NCBI GenBank assembly: GCA_949287105.1
Contig: CASEFE010000142.1
Coordinates: 1-46,119, forward strand
DNA from: an uncultured Bacillota bacterium
GTDB lineage: Bacteria > Bacillota > Clostridia > Christensenellales > Borkfalkiaceae
DNA length: 46,119 nucleotides
Direction of reading: 5' to 3'
Every line of letters starts with the position of its first letter. Positions within the stretch are counted from its first letter, which is position 1. The notes under the pieces are model-generated. The model was not told the origin of the DNA. It did not search any database and was given only the letters and a program-made list of their open reading frames with translations. Below, one piece after another: positions 39,326-46,119 of this stretch. The position numbers and the translations under genes were made by a program.

Positions 39326-41902
39326 ATGAACACCAGTAAAATTTCGCCTATGATGCAGCATTATTTGCAGATTAAAGAAAAATATAAGGATTGTGTTGTT
39401 TTTTATCGCTTAGGCGATTTTTACGAAATGTTTTTTGAAGATGCAAAAGAGGTTTCCCAGCTTCTGGATTTAACATTGACGGGACGCGATTGTGGCCTTG
39501 AAGAGCGTGCTCCTATGTGTGGTATTCCTTTTCATGCTGCAGACACGTACATAGTCAAATTAGTATCGATGGGGAAAAAAGTAGCAGTCTGTGAACAATT
39601 AACGGAGCCTACGCCCGGGAAAGGAATGGTCGAACGTGACGTTGTTCGGGTGGTTTCAGCGGGTACATTGATCGAGGAAAATTTACTGGATGAAAAAGAA
39701 AATAATTATATTTGTTGCGTCTGTAAAGAAGAAAGACGTTATGGGTTGGCATGGTCTGACATAACTACGGGGGAATTCAATTCTGCTGCATTTGACGGGG
39801 ATTCAGGCTCAAAAGATTGTTTGGAATATTTATGCAAAATAGCGCCTGCCGAAATTATTTGCAACGAAGAATTTTTAAGTGCTTCGAAAAGTGAGCCAGT
39901 GCTTCGCATGCTGCCGGCATTATCCTGTTATGCTCCGTGGGCTTTTTCTTTAAGAAGGGCGGAAAATAATTTGTTGGAGCAGCTTGGGTGTAAGACTTTG
40001 GAACCTTTTGGAATCACAAAGAATCCGGAAGTGATCGCAGCAAGCGGTGCGCTCATTGAGTATCTTCGTGAAACCCAGAAACACGCGTTAAAAAATATTG
40101 ACAGTATTCGATTTATAAACGAGCAATCTTCCATGTTTTTGGATAACGCAGCGATACGCAATTTAGAGCTTGTTAAAGCAAACAGTGACGGAAAGAGAAA
40201 GGGCTCCCTTTTATGGTTATTGGATAAAACGCAGACGGCGATGGGGGCGCGATTGATGAATCGATTGATTTTAAGCCCATTGCGTCATAAGGAAGAAATA
40301 GATTTAAGACTTGACGGTGTAGAAGATCTGTACAATGCAACCGTTATAAGATTAGGAATCGTTGACACATTAAAGGGAATACGAGATATAGAGCGTATTG
40401 CAGGAAAGATATCAAACAATAATTTGACTCCTCGTGATTGTGAAAATCTTGCGTCTTCATTGGTTTTATTGCCTAATCTGAAATTTCAGCTGTCTGGTTT
40501 TACGGCTGCTGTATTAAAAGAAATCATGGAAGGGATGGGCGATTTTTCATCTCTTACCGAATTGCTGCAATCTGCGTTTATTGAAAATCCGCCTGTCAGT
40601 ATTAAAGAAGGTGGATTCATTCGTAAAGGATACTGTCGCGAACTGGATGAACTGAGGGATATACGCGATAACGGAGCACAAATGATTGTGGAAATGGAGT
40701 CGCGAGAAAGGGAAAGGACAGGTATTAAAAATCTAAAAATTAAATATAACCGTGTATTCGGATATTCGATTGAAGTAACAAATTCTTTTAAGGATAAAGT
40801 TCCGTATGAGTATGAAAGAAGACAAACTCTCGCCAATGCGGAACGTTATGTCACGAGAGAGCTGAAAGAACTGGAAGAAAGGATTCTTTCCAGTGCGGAA
40901 AAGAGTTTAAGTTTAGAACAGGAACTATTTGCTCAAATTCGTCAGGTTCTTTCTGATCATATTGCAAAATTAAAGCAATTAGCGTCTTCCGTTGCGCTTT
41001 TGGATTGTTTGGTTGCATTTTCTTCTCTTGCCAAAGAGCGTAATTACTGTCGTCCGCAAATATTATCAGAGGGTGGCGATCTTAAGATTTTAGAGGGAAG
41101 ACACCCTGTGGTAGAGGCTCTGACAAAAGAGAGGTTTGTGCCGAATGATACATGCCTTGATCAGGAAACAAGGACTATGGTAATTACAGGTCCCAATATG
41201 GCGGGAAAAAGCACATATATGAGACAAGTAGCTTTAATTGTCCTTATGGCACATATCGGGTGTTTTGTTCCGGCTAAATCTGCACAAATTCCGGTTATAG
41301 ACCGTATTTTTACGCGTGTAGGGGCAAGTGATAACTTAATTCTCGATCAATCGACTTTTATGGTGGAAATGACGGAAGTTGCATCGATCATAAGAAGTGC
41401 AACAAAAAATAGTCTTTTGATCCTTGATGAAGTGGGCAGGGGAACAAGTACTTTCGATGGGCTTAGTATTGCATGGGCCGTTTTGGAATATTTGACAGAA
41501 AATATACAGGCAAAAACTTTATTTGCTACCCATTATCATGAGTTGACGGAATTGGAAGGGAAAATTGATGGCGTCAAGAATTATAAGGTGACGGTAAAAG
41601 AGACGGGGGCAGGTATTGTTTTTCTACGTAAAATTATGCGCGGCGGGGCGAATAAGAGTTTCGGAATAGAAGTAGCAAAGCTTGCCGGGATACCGACGTC
41701 GGTAACTATGCGTGCGAAAGAAATTTTAAAAAAATTGGAAAAGAATGATATTGCAAGAACGGCAGTGGATGCGGTAGCTGAGGAAGAAAAGCAAACATAC
41801 AGTGAAGCAGAACGCATTCTGTCGGAAGTAGATGTCAATAATTTAACACCGATGCAGGCGTTTAATTTGCTGATCGATTTGGCAGAAAAGGTTAAAGGTT
41901 GA
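39326..41902 (+). CDS. mutS: DNA mismatch repair protein MutS
   Basis: MutS recognises mismatches and starts repair. The 858 aa protein has the mismatch-reading FYRLGDFYEMFFEDA (Phe-x-Glu) near residue 30. MCGIPFHAA and the core/clamp region follow. The ATPase at the C-terminus has Walker A TGPNMAGKSTYMRQ, FTRVGASDNL, STFMVEMTE, LLILDEVGRGTSTFDG and FATHYHELTEL. It ends with NNLTPMQAFNLL, the conserved tail. AAGGAAG precedes the ATG. It is four bases before mutL, a canonical pair. It is the full-length MutS1 and not the MutS2 family. Confidence 0.98.
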   Translation: MNTSKISPMMQHYLQIKEKYKDCVVFYRLGDFYEMFFEDAKEVSQLLDLTLTGRDCGLEERAPMCGIPFHAADTYIVKLVSMGKKVAVCEQLTEPTPGKGMVERDVVRVVSAGTLIEENLLDEKENNYICCVCKEERRYGLAWSDITTGEFNSAAFDGDSGSKDCLEYLCKIAPAEIICNEEFLSASKSEPVLRMLPALSCYAPWAFSLRRAENNLLEQLGCKTLEPFGITKNPEVIAASGALIEYLRETQKHALKNIDSIRFINEQSSMFLDNAAIRNLELVKANSDGKRKGSLLWLLDKTQTAMGARLMNRLILSPLRHKEEIDLRLDGVEDLYNATVIRLGIVDTLKGIRDIERIAGKISNNNLTPRDCENLASSLVLLPNLKFQLSGFTAAVLKEIMEGMGDFSSLTELLQSAFIENPPVSIKEGGFIRKGYCRELDELRDIRDNGAQMIVEMESRERERTGIKNLKIKYNRVFGYSIEVTNSFKDKVPYEYERRQTLANAERYVTRELKELEERILSSAEKSLSLEQELFAQIRQVLSDHIAKLKQLASSVALLDCLVAFSSLAKERNYCRPQILSEGGDLKILEGRHPVVEALTKERFVPNDTCLDQETRTMVITGPNMAGKSTYMRQVALIVLMAHIGCFVPAKSAQIPVIDRIFTRVGASDNLILDQSTFMVEMTEVASIIRSATKNSLLILDEVGRGTSTFDGLSIAWAVLEYLTENIQAKTLFATHYHELTELEGKIDGVKNYKVTVKETGAGIVFLRKIMRGGANKSFGIEVAKLAGIPTSVTMRAKEILKKLEKNDIARTAVDAVAEEEKQTYSEAERILSEVDVNNLTPMQAFNLLIDLAEKVKG

Positions 41903-41906
41903 ATTC

Positions 41907-43919
41907 ATGGCGAAAATAAATATCTTAGACAGCAGCATATATAATCGTATTTCGGCAGGGGAAGTTGTAGACAGGCCATACTCTGTCGTAAAAGAATTTG
42001 TAGAAAACAGTCTTGATGCCGGAGCGAAAAATATTACGATTAAAATTGAACGGGGAGGGAAAGAGTCAATTTTAGTCAGTGATGACGGAACCGGAATAGA
42101 AAAAACGGAATTAAAACATGCCTTTTTACCGCATGCAACGAGCAAAATTTCAAAAGTAGAAGATCTCGATCTGATTCGTACTCTGGGTTTTCGTGGTGAG
42201 GCTTTGGCGAGTATCGCGTCTGTTTCGCATACCCGCATTCGTTCGAGGCATAAAGATTGCGACACTGCTTATGAAATTACTTGTTCAGGTGGGGTAATAA
42301 ATGACATTTTTCCGTGTGCTTTGGATACGGGTACGGAAATTTGTGCAGAAAATTTATTTTTTAATACTCCGGTGAGAGCAAAGTTTTTGAAAGGAGATAA
42401 AGGAGAGGAAAGCGAAATAAGCAATTTTGTTTCCCGGTTTATTTTAGGAAATCCCAATGTTGCTTTTCGCTATTTTATTGATGGGAAACTTGTGTTGCAG
42501 TCCTTTGGCGGGGGCATAGAAGAGGCTATCACGGCAGTATATGGAAGTTCCGTAATTGCACAATGTTATCGGCTGAATGCAGAAAAGCATGGAATTCGTT
42601 TGCGTGGGTATATCGGAAAGCCATCTTTTTCCAAAGCGAATCGAACGTATCAAAGTGTATTTGTAAACGGGCGTTACGTAATCAATAGCACGATATCTTC
42701 AGCCATAACCAATGCCTATGGAAGTTATTTGATGAAGCGCCAATATCCTTTTTATGTTTTATTTTTAGATGTTCCGCCGGAAGTTGTCGATGTAAATGTG
42801 CATCCGAATAAATCGGATGTTCGCTTTGAGAATAATCAAGTGATATATGGTATCATATATTCCGTTTTCTCGTCAGTATTAGATGGAAATGCTGCAGCGC
42901 TGGAATATGTTGCAGATGAAAGTAGGAATTCCAATTTTGATGTTAAGAATTCAGTTCCAACAGAAAAAATGACGGATAAGGTTGAAAGCAGGACGGCCGT
43001 TTTTGAAAATTCTTCGGATGGGATTCAGCCTGTTTTAGGTACCGATAGAGAGTTTTCAAGAGACCAGGGTCAATTCAAGTATAAAGTAGAGTTGGATGCG
43101 GAAGGGCCTAAAATAAGTTTGAAAAGTCCTCAAGAATTTGAGGACCAAACAGATAGCCTTAAAGAAGCAAGGATAAAAACTCTTTTTTCTAAGCCTAAGG
43201 ATCCCACCCAGGGTGTTATTTATGAATTTCACGATAGCGGAGTGGTGGCTGATGCGGATGCAACAAGTGAAGATGCTGTCTTTAATGAGAATAAGCGGTA
43301 TCTCGAAGCGTTGGAAAACAAGAAAAAACAACAGAAACTGATTTTTGAACAGGCAGAATATAAAGGGTGTTTATTTAACACCTATCTTTTATATGAAGAG
43401 TCGGAAGGTGTATATATCATTGACCAACATGCGGCGCATGAACGCTTGTTGTATGATCGTTTGAAAAAAGAAATGGAAGAAAGAAAGGTTGTTCAACAAC
43501 CTATGTTAATCCCTTTTGTTTTGAATTTGAACAGAGAAGAATATGCGTTTGTGGAAGAACATCTTTCAGAAATTCAACAAATCGGTTTTGAAATTGAGGA
43601 TTTTGGTGGGGAAAAATTTAAAATTTCAGCAGTCCCTGTGGATTTACAAGATATCGATTTGACTGCTTTTTTTAATGATCTTCTTATGGAAGTGGGCGCG
43701 CTTCGGACAATTCGTCTTTCGGAAGTTTTAAAAGATCGGATTGCAATGACAGCCTGTAAGCATGCGGTAAAAGGAGGAATGCAGCTTTCCGATTCAGAAA
43801 AAGAAAAACTTTTTGAGTTGTTGAAAGGGGATATGGGATTAAAATGTCCGCATGGTCGTCCTGTGGCAATACGAATGACCAAAACAGAGATTGAAAAAAT
43901 GTTCAAAAGGATTGTGTGA
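41907..43919 (+). CDS. mutL: DNA mismatch repair protein MutL (endonuclease type)
   Basis: MutL links MutS to strand removal. The 670 aa protein has the GHKL ATPase motifs: VKEFVENSLDAGAKN, LVSDDGTGI and TLGFRGEALASIA. NVHPNKSDVRF follows, then a ~160-residue linker and the C-terminal domain. The endonuclease site is present: D506QHAAHE512, ACKHAVKGG and CPHGRP near the end. This matches the MutH-less lineages, which nick DNA themselves. The last acidic position of the D-Q-H-A-x2-E-x4-E motif is Asp (D517), not Glu. AAAGG precedes the ATG. It is followed two bases later by the TTG of miaA. Confidence 0.97.
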   Translation: MAKINILDSSIYNRISAGEVVDRPYSVVKEFVENSLDAGAKNITIKIERGGKESILVSDDGTGIEKTELKHAFLPHATSKISKVEDLDLIRTLGFRGEALASIASVSHTRIRSRHKDCDTAYEITCSGGVINDIFPCALDTGTEICAENLFFNTPVRAKFLKGDKGEESEISNFVSRFILGNPNVAFRYFIDGKLVLQSFGGGIEEAITAVYGSSVIAQCYRLNAEKHGIRLRGYIGKPSFSKANRTYQSVFVNGRYVINSTISSAITNAYGSYLMKRQYPFYVLFLDVPPEVVDVNVHPNKSDVRFENNQVIYGIIYSVFSSVLDGNAAALEYVADESRNSNFDVKNSVPTEKMTDKVESRTAVFENSSDGIQPVLGTDREFSRDQGQFKYKVELDAEGPKISLKSPQEFEDQTDSLKEARIKTLFSKPKDPTQGVIYEFHDSGVVADADATSEDAVFNENKRYLEALENKKKQQKLIFEQAEYKGCLFNTYLLYEESEGVYIIDQHAAHERLLYDRLKKEMEERKVVQQPMLIPFVLNLNREEYAFVEEHLSEIQQIGFEIEDFGGEKFKISAVPVDLQDIDLTAFFNDLLMEVGALRTIRLSEVLKDRIAMTACKHAVKGGMQLSDSEKEKLFELLKGDMGLKCPHGRPVAIRMTKTEIEKMFKRIV

Positions 43920-43920
43920 T

Positions 43921-44832
43921 TTGAAGAAAAAGATATTAGTGATTTGTGGGCCGACTGCGTCAGGGAAAACTGCTTTTGCAGTGAATATTGCGAAAAGACT
44001 GGGTGGGGAAATTATCTCTGCTGACTGTATGTTGGTTTATAAGCGTTTGAATATTGGTACTGCAAAGCCCACAAAAGAGGAAATGGGCGGAGTTTCCCAT
44101 CATATGATTGATATTGTGGAGGCATCAGAAAAATATTCTGTTTCAGATTATGAAAAAGAAGCTCGTCCGTTATGTGAGGATTTATTTAATCAAAACAAGG
44201 TTCCTGTTGTTTGTGGAGGAACGGGCTTTTATATAGAATCTGTGTTATTTTCGAGAGGGAATGGACATGTAGGGGCTGATCCGAAGGTACGCGAGGAATA
44301 TGAACGGATCGAAAAAACTTATGGCAGAGAATATCTATTCGGGCTTTTAGAAAAAGTGGATCCGGAGAGTGCTGCTAAATTGCATTTTAATGATGTAAAA
44401 AGAGTCATTCGTGCGCTTGAAATTTTTCGGCTTACGGGAGTGAAAAAATCAGAGCAAAGTGATGGATTTGTTCCGTTAAACCCGTATTTAGCCGTTGCCT
44501 TTGATTATCCTAGGGAAGAGTTATATAGTAGAATCAATCAGCGCGTTGATTTGATGATTCAGACAGGATTGGTTGATGAAGTATCGGCGCTTCTTAAAAG
44601 TGGCGTGTCGGAAAAAAGCCAAAGCATGCAAGGGATTGGTTATAAGGAAGTTGTGCGTTTTTTGAATAATGAAATTTCGCACAGTACTATGTGTGAGCTA
44701 ATTAAAAAGAATACACGTAATTACGCCAAAAGGCAGATTACATTTTTCAAAAAGTTGCCCGGACTTGTTTGGTTAAATCCAAATGAGAAAAATAATATAG
44801 AAAAAGTGTTGGAGCTTTATAATGGAGATTGA
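43921..44832 (+). CDS. miaA: tRNA dimethylallyltransferase
   Basis: MiaA adds a dimethylallyl group to A37 of tRNAs reading U-starting codons; MiaB then adds the methylthio group. The 303 aa protein has the P-loop VICGPTASGKTAFA, then ISADCMLVYKRLNIGTAKP. VSHHMIDIV, CGGTGFYIESVL, NDVKRVIRALEIF and MQGIGYKEVV follow. It ends with KKNTRNYAKRQITFFK, all conserved. I set the start at TTG 43921 because AAAAGGA (43905-43911) lies nine bases upstream and the protein then starts KKKILVICGP like the family. The ATG at 43891 would overlap mutL by 29 bases without a ribosome site. Confidence 0.95.
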   Translation: MKKKILVICGPTASGKTAFAVNIAKRLGGEIISADCMLVYKRLNIGTAKPTKEEMGGVSHHMIDIVEASEKYSVSDYEKEARPLCEDLFNQNKVPVVCGGTGFYIESVLFSRGNGHVGADPKVREEYERIEKTYGREYLFGLLEKVDPESAAKLHFNDVKRVIRALEIFRLTGVKKSEQSDGFVPLNPYLAVAFDYPREELYSRINQRVDLMIQTGLVDEVSALLKSGVSEKSQSMQGIGYKEVVRFLNNEISHSTMCELIKKNTRNYAKRQITFFKKLPGLVWLNPNEKNNIEKVLELYNGD

Positions 44833-46057
44833 ACAATTTTTAAAAGAATGCGAAGAAAAATTAACGGAACAGTTTAATGCTCGTGAAGAAATTGCCTATA
44901 AAAATCAAGTAAAAGTTTTAGAGGCGTTTCAAAAAAACAAAATTGCTTTGCGTCATTTTTCAGGGTCCAACGGATACGGGTATGGCGATGAAGGCAGAGA
45001 CACGCTGAATAATTTGTTTGCGGATGTATTCGGTGCGGAAGCAGCGCTTGTTTCGCCCAATATATTGTCGGGGACGCATGCACTTACAATTGGGTTATTT
45101 GGGCTTTTGTGTACGGGTGATACCCTCTTTTCAATTTCCGGGAATCCATACGATACGTTGCAGGAAGTAATATCAGGTTCAGATATCGGATCTCTTCGCG
45201 ATTATGGAATATCGTTCAAAAAATGCGAATTAAAAAATGGTGAGTTTGATTTTGAGGCAATTCGCGAGGGGTTAAAGGATAATACGGTGAAAGTTGTGTT
45301 TATTCAACGGTCGCGAGGGTATGAGTGGCGGGATGCGTTGAGTGAGTCACAAATTGCTCGTGTGTGTGAATTTGTAAGATCCTGTGGGTTTGAAGGATGT
45401 ATTTTTGTAGATAATTGCTATGGTGAATTTGTGGAATCTACGGAGCCGACTGAAAACGGTGCGGATATAGCGGTTGGTTCTCTAATTAAAAATGCTGGAG
45501 GCGGCATTGCGCCGACCGGTGGTTATATTGTGGGAAAGCGCAAATATGTTGAGAGAATTGCGGGTAGGCTGACTGCTCCGTCGATTGGGGCGGAGGTTGG
45601 GTCTTATGCCCAAGGCTATCAATATTTTTACGAAGGGTTATTTCTTGCTCCGCATATTGTTTGTCAGGCATTAAAAGGTGGAATCTTGATCGGGGCTTGT
45701 TTGGAAAAATTGGGGTACAGCACTTCGCCGTCAATTGATACTGCTCCGTATGATATTACAAGAGCGATACGATTCAATACAGTAGAAGAGTTGATCGGTT
45801 TTATACAAGCAGTACAGGAAGCTTCGCCTGTAGATAGCTTTGTTAAACTTGAACCATGGGATATGCCGGGATATCAGGAACAGGTTATTATGGCGGCTGG
45901 TACGTTTGTACAGGGGGCATCAATAGAATTGTCTGCGGATGCACCGATTAAAGAGCCGTATATTGCGTATTTTCAGGGCGGGCTTACGTATGAACATTGC
46001 AGATATGCATTGACAAAAATATTGAAAAAATTAAATACGACGGTCATTAAGAAATAG
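44822..46057 (+). CDS. YnbB-type PLP enzyme (methionine gamma-lyase/aluminium-resistance family)
   Basis: This 411 aa PLP protein belongs to the family annotated as methionine gamma-lyase family or aluminium resistance protein (B. subtilis YnbB). It has HFSGSNGYGYGDEGRDTLN near the start and SPNILSGTHALTIGLFG. FIQRSRGYEWR follows, then FVDNCYGEFVE (PLP Asp), and K223 in VGSLIKNAGGGIAPTGGYI as the Schiff-base Lys. The late FVQGASIELSAD and PYIAYFQGGLTYEH are family-typical. The real reaction is not established; it is distant from true methionine gamma-lyases. GGAG precedes the ATG, which overlaps miaA by 11 bases. In Bacillus, hfq lies between miaA and ynbB; here it does not. Confidence 0.92.
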   Translation: MEIEQFLKECEEKLTEQFNAREEIAYKNQVKVLEAFQKNKIALRHFSGSNGYGYGDEGRDTLNNLFADVFGAEAALVSPNILSGTHALTIGLFGLLCTGDTLFSISGNPYDTLQEVISGSDIGSLRDYGISFKKCELKNGEFDFEAIREGLKDNTVKVVFIQRSRGYEWRDALSESQIARVCEFVRSCGFEGCIFVDNCYGEFVESTEPTENGADIAVGSLIKNAGGGIAPTGGYIVGKRKYVERIAGRLTAPSIGAEVGSYAQGYQYFYEGLFLAPHIVCQALKGGILIGACLEKLGYSTSPSIDTAPYDITRAIRFNTVEELIGFIQAVQEASPVDSFVKLEPWDMPGYQEQVIMAAGTFVQGASIELSADAPIKEPYIAYFQGGLTYEHCRYALTKILKKLNTTVIKK

Positions 46058-46119
46058 TTTTGAAAGAATTAGTGAAATGATTTAGTCATAATCTAATGAA
46101 TTGTCAAACTAAGTGCAAC

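Noticed and set aside
1-46119. CRISPR array, tRNA cluster, insertion sequence or prophage
   Set aside because: I saw no regularly spaced repeats, no cloverleaf candidates in the intergenic gaps, and no transposase, integrase or phage structural genes. Gene content is core and gaps are short.

Overview
The window reads as a chromosome segment of a low-to-moderate GC Gram-positive bacterium, most likely class Clostridia (Bacillota). The reasons are a lipoteichoic-acid-synthase-type enzyme, TmcAL, a ThiI without a rhodanese domain paired with its own cysteine desulfurase, a YnbB-type PLP enzyme beside miaA, a miaB-mutS-mutL-miaA block, a pta-ackA-rpmF block, strong AGGAGG-type ribosome sites, and clean TTGACA-N17-TATAAT promoters with intrinsic terminators. 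I see 36 protein genes and one RNA gene (RNase P RNA). There is no tRNA, rRNA, CRISPR array, prophage or insertion sequence, so this is mostly core genome. I cannot name the genus.

Layout. 1-3.9 kb: the 3' part of an ABC exporter coupled to an LtaS-like phosphoglycerol transferase, then a small tautomerase. 3.9-7.2 kb: an Mrp/NBP35 Fe-S carrier, a membrane-anchored DUF1508 protein on the minus strand, and a BaiN/HI0933-type flavoprotein. 7.2-7.5 kb: a gene-poor stretch with a possible short regulated transcript. 7.5-14.4 kb: central fermentation genes (pyruvate kinase, phosphate acetyltransferase, acetate kinase, L-lactate dehydrogenase) interleaved with rnpB, tmcAL and rpmF. 14.5-20.8 kb: a small protein plus DinB, a P-loop kinase, an unusual membrane-tethered PadR regulator, an acyl-ACP thioesterase, a YgjP-type metallopeptidase and a flavin reductase. 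21-28.6 kb: a complete arginine block argG-argC-argJ-argB-argD-argF followed by carA. 28.6-35.6 kb: carB fused in frame to diaminopimelate epimerase, a two-helix membrane protein, a cysteine desulfurase and thiI, tightly coupled. 35.6-37.8 kb: a class A penicillin-binding protein on the minus strand. 37.9-46.1 kb: miaB, mutS, mutL, miaA and a YnbB-type PLP enzyme.

How it works together. The arg and car genes supply N-acetylated ornithine intermediates, carbamoyl phosphate and finally argininosuccinate. An intrinsic terminator after argB and a second promoter before argD suggest that the block is read in two parts. The fused DapF places a cell-wall/lysine enzyme in the same polypeptide as carbamoyl phosphate synthesis. 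Pyruvate kinase, Pta, AckA and Ldh fit a fermentative anaerobe making acetate and lactate.

The most unusual items are (1) the CarB-DapF fusion, (2) the Ala that replaces the first catalytic Cys in its DapF part, (3) a PadR winged-helix domain joined by a roughly 330-residue disordered linker to four membrane helices, with three helically phased TTTGTCA repeats over its own promoter, and (4) a palindrome-flanked promoter-like site leading to a strong terminator near 7.3-7.4 kb.
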